From Oxalicibacterium faecigallinarum (GTDB lineage: Bacteria > Pseudomonadota > Gammaproteobacteria > Burkholderiales > Burkholderiaceae_D): 64,000 nucleotides of DNA. The notes beneath the pieces are model-generated. The model had not been told where the DNA came from. It saw only the letters and a program-made list of their open reading frames with translations, and searched no databases. The DNA lies in assembly GCF_014635705.1 (NCBI RefSeq), contig NZ_BMDI01000001.1:1380008-1444007 (forward strand), given 5' to 3'. How positions within the stretch are numbered: the stretch's first letter is position 1; the number at the start of each line of letters is the position of its first letter. Positions 49,148 through 58,372 of this stretch are shown piece after piece. The position numbers were made by a program, and so were the translations under genes.

Positions 49148-50049
49148 GATCCCTGCTCCTGATACTGTTCGTGTGTGTCGCGCAAGCGCCATTCAATAAA
49201 GGTTTTGAGCGCAAGTGTAACCAGTGCCAACAGCGCCAGCAACGATGCGACGGCAAAAGCAGCGGAAAACTGATACTCGTTGTACAAAATCTCGACTTGC
49301 AGCGGAATCGTATTGGTTTGCCCACGGATGTGTCCGGATACCACCGACACTGCACCAAACTCACCCATCGCACGGGCATTACACAGGATCACGCCGTACA
49401 GCAGACCCCATTTGATGTTTGGCAAAGTCACATGCCAGAAGGTCTTCCAGCCCGATGCACCGAGTACCAGCGCAGCTTCTTCCTCTTCACTACCCTGCGA
49501 CTGCATCAATGGAATCAGCTCGCGCGCCACGAACGGGAAGGTCACAAAGATCGTTGCCAACACAATGCCCGGCACCGCAAACAGAATCTTGATGTTGTGC
49601 TCTTGCAGCCATTCGCCGAACCAGCCTTGTGCGCCGAACAACAGCACAAAGATCAAACCCGAGATCACTGGCGACACCGAGAATGGCAGATCAATCAGCG
49701 TCAGCAAGAAACTCTTGCCGCGGAAATCAAACTTGGCGATACACCACGACGCAGCCACGCCAAACACCAGGTTCAGCGGCACGGCAATCGCTGCCGTCAG
49801 CAAGGTCAGCTTGATCGCCGAGATCGCATCTTCTTCAAGAATCGAGGCAACGTATGCATCCCAGCCTTTTTTCAGTGCCTCGGCAAACACCGACACCAAC
49901 GGAATGAACAGAAACAAGGTCAGGAACGCAAGCGCGACACCAATCAGCAGTGTACGTACCCAAATCGGCTCAACCGTTGCGGCAGGAACGACCGGTGCCG
50001 TGCGCTTGGCAGTCGGGAGCGGCAATGCCGCAGAAGCAATGGCAGACAT
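49144..50049 (-). CDS. cysW: Sulfate ABC transporter permease CysW
   Basis: A 301-residue inner-membrane permease with about six helices. The EAA loop appears in [25 protein letters not shown], which docks on CysA. The motif [22 protein letters not shown] is characteristic of CysW. It starts one base after the cysT stop, so translation is coupled. Confidence 0.95.
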   Translation of the reverse strand: MSAIASAALPLPTAKRTAPVVPAATVEPIWVRTLLIGVALAFLTLFLFIPLVSVFAEALKKGWDAYVASILEEDAISAIKLTLLTAAIAVPLNLVFGVAASWCIAKFDFRGKSFLLTLIDLPFSVSPVISGLIFVLLFGAQGWFGEWLQEHNIKILFAVPGIVLATIFVTFPFVARELIPLMQSQGSEEEEAALVLGASGWKTFWHVTLPNIKWGLLYGVILCNARAMGEFGAVSVVSGHIRGQTNTIPLQVEILYNEYQFSAAFAVASLLALLALVTLALKTFIEWRLRDTHEQYQEQGS

Positions 50050-50050
50050 C

Positions 50051-50914
50051 TTAGATTTTCTCCGACTGGCCGCGTTTGCGGGTCCAGGCTTGCAACAGGT
50101 TGATCGTAAGCAGCATCGTGAAGGAAACCAGCAGCATCACCATGGCAATCGCCGTGGCACCAGCGTAGTCATACTGTTCAAGCTTGGTGACGATGAACAA
50201 TGGCGTGATTTCAGACACCATCGGCATGTTGCCGGCGATGAAAATGACCGAGCCGTACTCTCCAGTCGCACGTGCAAACGCAAGCGCAAAGCCGGTCAGC
50301 AAGGCAGGCAGAATCGTCGGGAAAATCACTTTGCTGAAAGTCTGCCAGTGACCAGCACCCAGACTGGCAGCGGCTTCTTCCAGCTCACGCTCGGCATCTT
50401 CCAGAACCGGTTGCACGGTTCGCACAACGAATGGCAAACCAATGAAGGTCAGCGCCACCACCACGCCCAACGGCGTGAATGCCACCTTGATGCCCAGTGA
50501 AGCCAAGTACTGACCGATCCAGCCGTTGGTCGAATACAAGGCCGTCAGGGCGATACCGGCAACAGCCGTCGGCAAGGCAAAGGGCAGATCGACCAGTGCA
50601 TCGATAATTTTCTTGCCCGGAAATTTGTAGCGCACCAGCACCCAGGCCACGATGCCGCCAAAAATCACATTGAGCGTCGCCGCAATCAGGGAGGCGCCAA
50701 AGGTCAGCTTATAAGATGCCACCACACGATCGGATGTCACAGCGGCAATAAAGCCATCCCACGTCATCGTGAATGTCTTGACAAAGACGGCCGACAACGG
50801 AATTAGTACGATCAGGCACAAATAAAGGATCGTAAAGCCGAGTGAAAGATGAAACCCGGGCAATACCCGGGCTTGGCGAAATTTCCCTGATGGAACAGAA
50901 AGCGTGGCGGACAT
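50051..50914 (-). CDS. cysT: Sulfate ABC transporter permease CysT (CysU)
   Basis: A 287-residue permease with six or so helices, first gene of the cysTWA set. The EAA loop is [25 protein letters not shown], and [22 protein letters not shown] is diagnostic of CysT. It forms the membrane channel with CysW. The promoter lies in the 180 bp before it, where a TTCGTT/AACGAA dyad is present. Confidence 0.95.
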   Translation of the reverse strand: MSATLSVPSGKFRQARVLPGFHLSLGFTILYLCLIVLIPLSAVFVKTFTMTWDGFIAAVTSDRVVASYKLTFGASLIAATLNVIFGGIVAWVLVRYKFPGKKIIDALVDLPFALPTAVAGIALTALYSTNGWIGQYLASLGIKVAFTPLGVVVALTFIGLPFVVRTVQPVLEDAERELEEAAASLGAGHWQTFSKVIFPTILPALLTGFALAFARATGEYGSVIFIAGNMPMVSEITPLFIVTKLEQYDYAGATAIAMVMLLVSFTMLLTINLLQAWTRKRGQSEKI

Positions 50915-50963
50915 GGCGTCTCTTATTACAAATAAAGCTAACAGGTCGCCATAATTGCACTCG

Positions 50964-50983
50964 TTCGTTATAAAAAGAACGAA
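50964..50983. promoter_or_regulatory. Dyad upstream of cysT
   Basis: A perfect inverted repeat TTCGTT (50964-50969) and AACGAA (50978-50983) with eight bases between, 50 bp before the cysT start. Candidate regulator site; CysB is the obvious candidate but this is inference. The string TTCGTTAT recurs inverted in the promoter region of the Old Yellow Enzyme gene. Confidence 0.45.
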
Positions 50984-51013
50984 TCTTTTTGCATGTCTTT
51001 AGAAGAAAAACGA

Positions 51014-51053
51014 ATAAGGAAACCGTTTTGGGAAGGTTTAAACGGTTTATTCA
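51014..51053 (-). repeat. Hairpin between the ArsR gene and cysT
   Basis: AAACCGTTT (51020-51028) and AAACGGTTT (51040-51048) form a perfect 9-bp inverted repeat, extended outward by GAATAA and TTATTC with a small bulge. It lies after the ArsR stop on the minus strand. There is no good T tract, so termination or mRNA processing are both possible. Confidence 0.4.
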
Positions 51054-51094
51054 GCGATTTTTCAGGGGCCAGCGTTGCTTTCGAGCATGCAGCA

Positions 51095-51409
51095 TCAACT
51101 CGCGGAGGGAGTCTGCTGCGAAAGAATTGCCGCAAGCAAACCGGGAAAACGACTTTCCATGTCGGTGCGACGCAACGAATTCATGTGAATGGTGCCGCTG
51201 TTTTCGGTATAGACCAGTCCTGCCTCGCGCAGCACCTTGAAGTGATGTGACACCGTCGACTTCGGGCGGCCACCATCCAGCTCACCACACGATGCGGCAT
51301 CGACACGCGCGAGATGGCGCACGATTTCCAGACGAATCGAATCGCTGAGTGCGTAAAGCACGCGCTCCAATGCAAATTCGCTGGCAGCAGGATGTTTAAA
51401 GGGACGCAT
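51095..51409 (-). CDS. ArsR-family transcriptional regulator
   Basis: A 104-residue winged helix repressor. The recognition helix region is KSTVSHHFKVLREAGLVYTE, and LSDSIRLEIVRHLAR precedes it, as in the ArsR/SmtB fold. No Cys pair typical of metal sensors stands out in the recognition helix, so the signal may be an organic molecule or redox change. It is divergent from an Old Yellow Enzyme gene with a 16-bp dyad between them, strongly suggesting it controls that gene and itself. The start could also be at 51418. Confidence 0.86.
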   Translation of the reverse strand: MRPFKHPAASEFALERVLYALSDSIRLEIVRHLARVDAASCGELDGGRPKSTVSHHFKVLREAGLVYTENSGTIHMNSLRRTDMESRFPGLLAAILSQQTPSAS

Positions 51410-51448
51410 GAGCACCATTCTACACTTTCGACTATACTCATTCCATTG

Positions 51449-51464
51449 TTCGTATATATTCGAA
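51449..51464. promoter_or_regulatory. Candidate operator between arsR-like gene and Old Yellow Enzyme
   Basis: TTCGTATATATTCGAA is symmetric at 14 of 16 positions and lies in the divergent promoter region. It is followed by ATAACGAA at 51465-51472. It is the natural binding site for the ArsR protein. Confidence 0.5.
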
Positions 51465-51524
51465 ATAACGAATGTAAGATTTGATCCCTATCCAGTCAGT
51501 ACTTCACATTTAAAAAGGTTTTTC

Positions 51525-52613
51525 ATGTCTGCCCTGTTTCAATCCTTCAAGCTCAAAGACGTTACCCTGCGCAACCGCATCGCCATTCCGCCCATGTGTC
51601 AGTACATGGCCGTCGACGGTCGTCCGAACGAATGGCATTTGTCGCACTACACTTCGCTCGCACGGGGTGGTGCCGGTCTGGTCATCGTCGAAGCAACTGC
51701 CGTTTCGCCCGAAGGCCGCATTACGCCCGCCTGCACCGGCATCTGGAACGACGATCTGGCGCAGGCATTCGTACCAATCGTGCAAAACATCAAAGCAGCC
51801 GGCGCGGTGCCCGGCATCCAGATCGCACACGCGGGCAGAAAAGCCAGCGCAAATCGTCCCTGGGAAGGCGACGACCACATTGCGGAAGGGGATGCTCGCG
51901 GCTGGCAAACCATTGCACCATCGGCAATCGCCTATGGCAAAGGCTTGCCTAAAACCCCACGCGCGATGACGCTGGATGACATTGCACGGGTCCGTCAGAA
52001 TTTTGTCGATGCCGCACAGCGGGCACGCGACGTCGGCTTTGAATGGCTGGAACTGCACTTTGCCCATGGCTATCTGGCACAAAGCTTCTTCTCCGCACAT
52101 TCCAATCATCGCGAGGATATCTACGGTGGCAGCGTGGAGAACCGTGCACGCTTCCTGCTCGAAACGCTGAAAGCCGTGCGTGAAGTATGGCCGGAAAACC
52201 TGCCCCTGACCGTGCGCTTTGGCGTCATCGAATACGACGGCCGCGACGAACAAACCTTGCTGGAATCGATTGGTCTGGTGAAGCAGTTCAAAGCATCGGG
52301 CATGGACATGATCAGCGTCAGCATCGGCTTCACGATTGCGGAAACCTCGATCCCATGGGGCCCTGCCTTCCTCGGTCCGATTGCAGAACGTGTGCGTCGT
52401 GAAGCAGAGATTCCCGTTTCATCAGCTTGGGGCTTTGGAACACCAGAGATCGCCGAGCGCGTTGTCAAGGACGGTCAGCTCGATGTGGTCATGGTGGGCA
52501 GGAGTCATCTGGCCAATCCACACTGGCCGTATCTGGCTGCCAAGGAGCTCGGCATCGACCGCCCCTCCTGGACCTTGCCAGCTCCCTACGCACACTGGCT
52601 TGCGCGTTACTGA
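51525..52613 (+). CDS. NADH:flavin oxidoreductase, Old Yellow Enzyme family (YqjM/XenA type)
   Basis: A 362-residue FMN-dependent ene-reductase. It shows the YqjM-type features PPMCQYMAVDGRPNEWHLSHY (Cys modulating FMN), QIAHAGRKAS (with the flavin-contact residues), LHFAHGYLAQSFFSAHSNHR (His pair replacing the His/Asn of classical OYE) and GRSHLANPHW near the end. It reduces alpha,beta-unsaturated carbonyls, nitro compounds or quinones with NAD(P)H. The ATG at 51525 follows AAAAAGG. Control by the divergent ArsR regulator is inferred. Confidence 0.93.
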   Translation: MSALFQSFKLKDVTLRNRIAIPPMCQYMAVDGRPNEWHLSHYTSLARGGAGLVIVEATAVSPEGRITPACTGIWNDDLAQAFVPIVQNIKAAGAVPGIQIAHAGRKASANRPWEGDDHIAEGDARGWQTIAPSAIAYGKGLPKTPRAMTLDDIARVRQNFVDAAQRARDVGFEWLELHFAHGYLAQSFFSAHSNHREDIYGGSVENRARFLLETLKAVREVWPENLPLTVRFGVIEYDGRDEQTLLESIGLVKQFKASGMDMISVSIGFTIAETSIPWGPAFLGPIAERVRREAEIPVSSAWGFGTPEIAERVVKDGQLDVVMVGRSHLANPHWPYLAAKELGIDRPSWTLPAPYAHWLARY

Positions 52614-52643
52614 GCGCACAAGGCAACTCATCGAAATAAACAG

Positions 52644-52669
52644 AAAGGCGAACCGTGGTTCGCCTTTTT
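52644..52669 (+). terminator. Intrinsic terminator after the Old Yellow Enzyme gene
   Basis: AAAGGCGAACC (52644-52654) pairs with GGTTCGCCTTT (52657-52667), followed by more T, 30 bp after the stop codon. Confidence 0.88.
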
Positions 52670-52708
52670 CATGCGCGCTCTCGCCTGCGCTGAGCGGGAC
52701 ATACAGTC

Positions 52709-53263
52709 TTACTTGTGCTGCGCCATCGCCTTTTCAGCCGCGACAAGATCATCGACCGTATCCACATCGGTAACGATACCCGGATCATCCAGTACCAGAT
52801 CCAGCACCTGATCGCTCTGGCGATACGCCTTGACGACAGCGCGCGCCCCTTCATCGCCGGTTAATGCGGACAAGGCATCGAAGCAGTCGTAGCGAAACGC
52901 GACCGGATGCCCCTGTTGCTGTCGATAATGCGGCACCACAATCGTCTTGACCATCATGCCGGCAGAAACGTGCTGCAGACTGGTTGGCCGAATCAACGGC
53001 AAATCGCCTGGCAGAATCAGCCAGCCCGCCGCATGCGCCGTTTCCCGCACGCCTGCCGCAATCGAATCGCCCATCCCTCCCTGTCCCGGAGAATGTCTGA
53101 CGACATGCATCGCCAGCCCGGATGACGCTACGGCTTGGATCACATGATCCAGGACCGACGTGCCGGCCAGCCGTGCTGCGAGTTTATGTTCGCCGCCACC
53201 CGACGCGGTAAAACGCTCACCTTTACCCGCAGCAAGAATCAAAACGACTGGTTTGTCACGCAT
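52709..53263 (-). CDS. mocA: Molybdenum cofactor cytidylyltransferase (MocA-like)
   Basis: A 184-residue nucleotidyltransferase with LAAGKGERF at the N-terminus (phosphate loop; the more usual GxSxRxG variant is altered), LPGDLPLIRP and a C-terminal TDVDTVDDL. The family includes MobA (GTP) and MocA (CTP). Because it is divergent from a xanthine dehydrogenase-family enzyme that in E. coli uses molybdopterin cytosine dinucleotide, MocA is the best guess. It would make that cofactor for PaoC. Confidence 0.82.
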   Translation of the reverse strand: MRDKPVVLILAAGKGERFTASGGGEHKLAARLAGTSVLDHVIQAVASSGLAMHVVRHSPGQGGMGDSIAAGVRETAHAAGWLILPGDLPLIRPTSLQHVSAGMMVKTIVVPHYRQQQGHPVAFRYDCFDALSALTGDEGARAVVKAYRQSDQVLDLVLDDPGIVTDVDTVDDLVAAEKAMAQHK

Positions 53264-53346
53264 GTTCTCGCTCTCGGAAGTTGAGGTAAAGATGTCAAAT
53301 TGCTCATTAGTTTAACAAGCGACAGCAAGATAATCCGTTTTTATTC

Positions 53347-53361
53347 ATGCATGACATGCAT
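53347..53361. promoter_or_regulatory. Palindrome in the mocA/paoA divergent region
   Basis: ATGCATGACATGCAT is a perfect 15-base palindrome (7-bp arms, one central base) midway between the divergent mocA-like gene and paoA. Candidate operator for an unknown regulator. Confidence 0.4.
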
Positions 53362-53532
53362 AAGCCCATCTCTTCTTTGCTACTTAATCAATGAACGCCC
53401 TACAACTAGTATGGTCAATCTCTTGTGCGAGCTGCAACGCCGCCTCGTACTTGCGTTTTGTTTGCATCCCCCGTTTTGCAAGACCCTGACAATCTGACAT
53501 AGCCATTCGCCAAACTAACTGAAAGGGCCATC

Positions 53533-54174
53533 ATGAATGACCTGAGCGAACTCCGCATCACCCGACGCGGCGTACTGAAAGTCGGTGCCGTTTCCGCCAC
53601 CGCCATCGCCGCACCATCCATCTCTACCGCGCAGCCTCAAGCGCAACCAGCCCAACCTCCCGTCGTTTCCAAACTCTCTTTCGAAGTCAACGGCACGCCG
53701 CATACGCTGGACGTCGATACCCGCACCACGTTACTCGATGCGCTGCGCGAACATCTGCATCTGACGGGCACCAAGAAAGGCTGCGATCACGGACAGTGCG
53801 GTGCCTGTACCGTGATCGTCAACGGTCAACGCATCAATGCCTGCCTGAGTCTGGCTGTCATGCATGAAGGCGACAAGATTGCGACCATCGAAGGTCTCGC
53901 GTCCGGCAATACGCTGCACCCGATGCAGGCAGCCTTCGTCAAGCATGACGGTTTTCAATGCGGTTATTGCACACCGGGTCAGATCTGCTCTGCGGTTGCT
54001 GTGCTGGACGAAATCCAGCAAGGCATTCCCAGCCACGTCACGGCCGATTTGAACGCTGCACCACAAGTTACTGCGGAAGAAATCCGCGAGCGCATGAGCG
54101 GCAACATCTGTCGTTGCGGTGCCTACTCCAACATCGTCGATGCCATCACCGAGGTCGCAGGGAGAAAAGTATGA
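53533..54174 (+). CDS. paoA: Periplasmic aldehyde oxidoreductase, 2Fe-2S subunit
   Basis: A 213-residue iron-sulfur subunit with a Tat signal ([20 protein letters not shown]). The plant-type cluster is [15 protein letters not shown] with a later Cys in INAC, and the second cluster is CGYCTPGQI and [10 protein letters not shown]. It matches PaoA/YagT. The whole complex would be exported folded through Tat with the signal of this subunit. AAAGGG precedes the ATG. paoB overlaps its stop by four bases. Confidence 0.95.
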   Translation: MNDLSELRITRRGVLKVGAVSATAIAAPSISTAQPQAQPAQPPVVSKLSFEVNGTPHTLDVDTRTTLLDALREHLHLTGTKKGCDHGQCGACTVIVNGQRINACLSLAVMHEGDKIATIEGLASGNTLHPMQAAFVKHDGFQCGYCTPGQICSAVAVLDEIQQGIPSHVTADLNAAPQVTAEEIRERMSGNICRCGAYSNIVDAITEVAGRKV

Positions 54175-55121
54175 AGGCCTTTACCTTTCAAAAACCACAA
54201 ACCGCCGAGTCCGCGTTGGCGGCAGTCAGACAGCCCAGCGCAAAGTTCATCGCTGGCGGCACCAATCTGCTCGACCTGATGAAGCTCGAGATCGAAACGC
54301 CCGCACATCTGGTCGACATCAACGGGCTCGGACTCGACAAGATTGAAGCATTGCCTGATGGCGGCTTGCGCATCGGCGCACTCGTCAGGAATACGGCACT
54401 CGCCGCAGATGCGCGTGTACGTCGCGATTACGGCGTCCTGTCACGCGCCCTGCTGGCCGGCGCGTCCAGCCAGCTACGCAACAAGGCCACCACGGCCGGC
54501 AATCTGCTGCAACGCACGCGCTGTCCCTACTTTTACGACACCAATCAACCCTGCAATAAACGTCAGCCCGGCAGCGGCTGCTCGGCAATCGAAGGATTCA
54601 GCCGGCAACATGCCATCATCGGTACCAGCAGTGCCTGCATCGCCACGCATCCAAGCGATATGGCAGTGGCCATGCGCGTACTCGATGCGCAGGTGGAAAC
54701 ACTGCGTGCAGACCAGACACGACGCATCATTCCGATTGCCGATCTGCATCGTCTGCCCGGCACGACACCACATGTCGAACATATTCTGGAACCGGGCGAA
54801 CTGATCACCGCCGTCACCTTGCCCAAACCTGTCGCCGGCACGCACATCTATCGCAAGGTGCGTGATCGTGCCTCGTATGCATTTGCCTTGATTTCCGTTG
54901 CCGCGATCATCCAGCCTGATGGCAGCGGACGCATCGCAGTCGGTGGTGTTGCGCATAAACCGTGGCGTGTCGAAGCTGCCGAGCCACAACTGAGATCTGG
55001 TGCAGAAGCATTCACTAGACAATTGCTGGCAAATGCCAATCCGACCCACGACAACGCATTCAAGCTGCCACTGGTGCAACGTACCGTGGCTTCCGTCCTC
55101 GCCGATGCAAGGAAAGGCTGA
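54171..55121 (+). CDS. paoB: Periplasmic aldehyde oxidoreductase, FAD subunit
   Basis: A 316-residue FAD-binding subunit of the xanthine dehydrogenase family. FAD contact region [11 protein letters not shown] and [14 protein letters not shown] are seen. The Cys-rich insertion RCPYFYD...[11 protein letters not shown] with a further Cys in [11 protein letters not shown] matches PaoB, which carries an additional 4Fe-4S cluster. No signal peptide, so it depends on the Tat signal of PaoA. It starts at 54171 with ATGA overlap and ends two bases before paoC. Confidence 0.94.
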   Translation: MKAFTFQKPQTAESALAAVRQPSAKFIAGGTNLLDLMKLEIETPAHLVDINGLGLDKIEALPDGGLRIGALVRNTALAADARVRRDYGVLSRALLAGASSQLRNKATTAGNLLQRTRCPYFYDTNQPCNKRQPGSGCSAIEGFSRQHAIIGTSSACIATHPSDMAVAMRVLDAQVETLRADQTRRIIPIADLHRLPGTTPHVEHILEPGELITAVTLPKPVAGTHIYRKVRDRASYAFALISVAAIIQPDGSGRIAVGGVAHKPWRVEAAEPQLRSGAEAFTRQLLANANPTHDNAFKLPLVQRTVASVLADARKG

Positions 55122-55123
55122 TC

Positions 55124-57322
55124 ATGAAATTTACAACTCCTGCCACTACCAATCCCATCGATCAACTCAAAGTCATCGGCAAGGCACATGATCGCATTGA
55201 CGGCCCGCTGAAGGTCATGGGCGCAGCCCCTTATGCCTACGAGCATCATGCCGAGGCGCCACATCCTGCCTACGGCTACGTCGTTGGCTCATCGATTGCC
55301 AAAGGGCGCATTGTTTCGATCCATCTGAATGAAGCACGACGCTCACCGGGCGTCATCCATATCGTCACGGCAGACAATGCCGGCAAACTGGACAAAGGCA
55401 ACTTCAACACGGCACCTCTGCTCGCCGGTCCGGAAGTCCAGCATTATCACCAGGCCGTTGCACTGGTGATCGCCGAGACATTCGAACAGGCACGTGCGGC
55501 CGCACAACTGGTACGTGTGAACTACGCCGAAGCAAAAGGCAGCTTTGATCTGGCGGCGGAGAAGAACAATGCCATCAAGCCAAAGACAGGCGAACCGGAT
55601 ACCAAAGTCGGTGATTTTGCGGGTGCCTACGATATGGCCCCGGTCAAGCTGGATGCGACCTACACCACGCCCGATCAATCGCACGCAATGATGGAACCGC
55701 ATGCTTCCACCGCGTCCTGGAACGGCGACAAGCTGACCATCTGGACTTCCAACCAGATGATCGACTGGGGACGCGGCGATATGGCCAAGACCTTGCGCAT
55801 TCCCAAAGAAAACGTGCGTCTCATCTCGCCGTACATCGGTGGTGGATTCGGCGGTAAACTTTTCTTGCGGGCCGAAGCCATGCTGGCCGCGATTGGTGCG
55901 CGCCAAACCAAGCGTACCGTCAAGGTTGCCCTAACCCGTCCGATGATCTTCAACAACACGACGCATCGTCCGGCAACGATCCAGCGCATTCGGATCGGAG
56001 CAACACGCGATGGCAAGATCACTGCCATCGGTCACGAGTCCTGGTCTGGCAATCTGCCGGAGGGCAGCACGGAAGACGCGGTATTGCAGACACGTCTGCT
56101 GTACGCCGGACCAAATCGCATGACGACGACAAGACTGGCCTTGCTCGATCTGCCCGAAGGCAACGCCATGCGCGCACCGGGCGAAGCTCCGGGCATGATG
56201 GCACTGGAAATCGCCATGGATGAGATGGCGGAAAAGCTGAACATGGATCCGGTACGTTTTCGCATCATCAACGAAACCAAGGTCGACCCGGAAAAACCGG
56301 ACCGCGCCTACTCGCAACGCCGCCTGATCGATTGCCTGCGCAAAGGTGCGGAACAGTTCAACTGGAATGCACGCAATCCACAGCCGGGTCAGAACCGTGA
56401 CGGCCGCTGGCTGGTCGGCATGGGCGTCGCTGCCGGCTTCCGCAACAATCTGGTGATGACATCGGCAGCACGCGTGCGCCTCAATTCCACAGGCATCATC
56501 ACAGTGGAAACCGACATGACCGACATCGGTACCGGCAGCTACACGATCATTGCGCAAACCGCGGCCGAGACCATGGGTGTACCCATTGAAAGCGTCATCG
56601 TCAAACTGGGCGACTCAAGCTTCCCTGCTTCTGCCGGTTCTGGCGGCCAGTGGGGTGCCAACTCTTCCACGGCGGGCGTGTATGCCACCTGCATGAAACT
56701 GCGTCAGGCAATTGCGCAAAAGCTCGGACTGGATAGTGCCAAGGCCGAATTTACCAATGGCATGGTGCGCGCAGACGGAAGATCGTTGCCACTGCAACTG
56801 GCGGCATCCTCCGGCGATCTCGTCGTTGAAGATAAGATCGAATTCGGCAATCTGGACAAGAAATATCAACAGTCCACCTTTGCCGCGCACTTTGTCGAAG
56901 TGGGTGTCGATATCGCCACCGGTGAAGTACGGGTACGACGCATGCTCGCAGTCTGTGCGGCCGGACGCATTCTCAATCCCAAGGCGGCACGCAGTCAGGT
57001 CATCGGTGCCATGACCATGGGTGTCGGCGGTGCGTTGATGGAAGAGCTGGTGGTGGACAAGCGTGCCGGCTTCTTCGTCAATCACGATCTGGCTGGCTAC
57101 GAAGTGCCTGTTCATGCCGACATTCCGCATCAGGAATGCATTTTCATTGACGAGACAGATCCGATCTCGTCCCCGATGAAAGCCAAAGGTGTGGGGGAAC
57201 TCGGTCTGTGCGGTGTCAGTGCGGCCGTTGCCAATGCGATCTACAACGCAACCGGGGTACGTGTTCGCGAGTATCCGATCACGCTCGACAAACTGCTGGC
57301 GAAAATGCCGGCTTACGCCTGA
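55124..57322 (+). CDS. paoC: Periplasmic aldehyde oxidoreductase, molybdenum subunit
   Basis: A 732-residue molybdenum subunit. Family motifs are IGGGFGGKLFLRAEAM, MRAPGEAPGMMALE, GSGGQWGANSST and the catalytic Glu in KGVGELGLCGVSAA near the end. It oxidises aromatic and aliphatic aldehydes to acids with water as oxygen donor. Length equals E. coli PaoC. The cofactor is expected to be molybdopterin cytosine dinucleotide, made by the divergent mocA-like gene and inserted by paoD. Confidence 0.96.
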   Translation: MKFTTPATTNPIDQLKVIGKAHDRIDGPLKVMGAAPYAYEHHAEAPHPAYGYVVGSSIAKGRIVSIHLNEARRSPGVIHIVTADNAGKLDKGNFNTAPLLAGPEVQHYHQAVALVIAETFEQARAAAQLVRVNYAEAKGSFDLAAEKNNAIKPKTGEPDTKVGDFAGAYDMAPVKLDATYTTPDQSHAMMEPHASTASWNGDKLTIWTSNQMIDWGRGDMAKTLRIPKENVRLISPYIGGGFGGKLFLRAEAMLAAIGARQTKRTVKVALTRPMIFNNTTHRPATIQRIRIGATRDGKITAIGHESWSGNLPEGSTEDAVLQTRLLYAGPNRMTTTRLALLDLPEGNAMRAPGEAPGMMALEIAMDEMAEKLNMDPVRFRIINETKVDPEKPDRAYSQRRLIDCLRKGAEQFNWNARNPQPGQNRDGRWLVGMGVAAGFRNNLVMTSAARVRLNSTGIITVETDMTDIGTGSYTIIAQTAAETMGVPIESVIVKLGDSSFPASAGSGGQWGANSSTAGVYATCMKLRQAIAQKLGLDSAKAEFTNGMVRADGRSLPLQLAASSGDLVVEDKIEFGNLDKKYQQSTFAAHFVEVGVDIATGEVRVRRMLAVCAAGRILNPKAARSQVIGAMTMGVGGALMEELVVDKRAGFFVNHDLAGYEVPVHADIPHQECIFIDETDPISSPMKAKGVGELGLCGVSAAVANAIYNATGVRVREYPITLDKLLAKMPAYA

Positions 57323-57329
57323 GGCCATC

Positions 57330-58322
57330 ATGGATAGCATCGATATCGCCGTGTTACGCACATTGCGGGATTGGCGCACCGCAGGCCGACAGGCCATGCT
57401 GGCTACCGTGACCAAAACCTGGGGCTCATCGCCCCGGCCTGTCGGTGCCATGATGGCACTGTGCGAGGATGGACTGGTCAGTGGTTCGGTATCCGGCGGC
57501 TGCATCGAGGATGATCTGATCCTGCGCTATGCATCGCCTGACAGTTTGAAATCGAACGTCGGTACACGCTTGGTTCGTTATGGCATTGATGCAGAAGAAG
57601 CGCATCGCTTTGGCCTACCCTGTGGCGGCACATTGGGGCTGCTGCTGGAGTTCAATCCAGATGCTGCATCGCTCGATCAGCTCGTGCAAGAACTCGATAC
57701 CGGCAATCTGATGCAACGGACCATCAACAGCGATGGCCACGTGACACTACAAAAAGTGAGTGCCATCGCGCCATTGTCATTCGATGGTCAACGCCTCACC
57801 GTCAGCTTCGGGCCACAATACCGCATGCTGTTGATCGGCGCCGGACCACTTGCAGCCTATCTGTCCACCATGGCACTGTTTAACGGTTTTGTCGTGACTG
57901 TATGTGATCCACGCGTCGAACAACTGGATGCATTCAGTGTTGTCGGTATCCGGAAAACATCGGAAATGCCGGACGATGCTGTGGTCCACTTCGGTCCGGA
58001 CAAGAACAGTTGCATCGTCGCATTGAGTCACGATCCCAAGCTCGATGACTTGGCGCTTCTGGAGGCTTTGCACAGTCAGGCTTTTTATATCGGCGCAATT
58101 GGGTCACGACGCAGTAGCAGCAACCGGCGTGAACGGATGATGACACACTTTGCCGAAACAGAAACTTCACTGCAACGTCTGCACAGCCCGGTCGGCATCT
58201 ACATCGGTAGCAAGACACCGGCCGAAATTGCGGTCAGCATCATGGCCGAAATCATCGCATTCAAGAATGGTGTGCAGCCCTTACATCCGGCAATCCGTCC
58301 GGAAATACTTGCCACGGCATGA
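57330..58322 (+). CDS. paoD: XdhC/PaoD-type molybdenum cofactor insertion protein
   Basis: A 330-residue chaperone of the XdhC/CoxI family. N-terminal KTWGSSPRPVGAMMAL and VSGGCIEDDLI, then a Rossmann-like LLIGAGPLAAYLSTMALF and YIGAIGSRRSSSNRRERM are characteristic. It sulfurates and inserts the cofactor into PaoC and is not part of the mature enzyme. It starts seven bases after paoC in the same operon. The start at 57330 is chosen because the longer frame overlaps paoC. Confidence 0.92.
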   Translation: MDSIDIAVLRTLRDWRTAGRQAMLATVTKTWGSSPRPVGAMMALCEDGLVSGSVSGGCIEDDLILRYASPDSLKSNVGTRLVRYGIDAEEAHRFGLPCGGTLGLLLEFNPDAASLDQLVQELDTGNLMQRTINSDGHVTLQKVSAIAPLSFDGQRLTVSFGPQYRMLLIGAGPLAAYLSTMALFNGFVVTVCDPRVEQLDAFSVVGIRKTSEMPDDAVVHFGPDKNSCIVALSHDPKLDDLALLEALHSQAFYIGAIGSRRSSSNRRERMMTHFAETETSLQRLHSPVGIYIGSKTPAEIAVSIMAEIIAFKNGVQPLHPAIRPEILATA

Positions 58323-58372
58323 GTCCAGTCTGAAAGTCACCCCAAGTTCATTTCAGCACGAGGGAGAAGGAC

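Noticed and set aside
47050-50914. A complete sulfate uptake operon including a binding protein
   Set aside because: cysT, cysW, cysA and cysB are present but no sbp or cysP gene lies in the window, so the binding protein must be elsewhere.
50989-51250. Plus-strand frames of about 85 codons upstream of cysT
   Set aside because: They overlap the antisense of the ArsR gene and have no recognisable features or ribosome site conservation.
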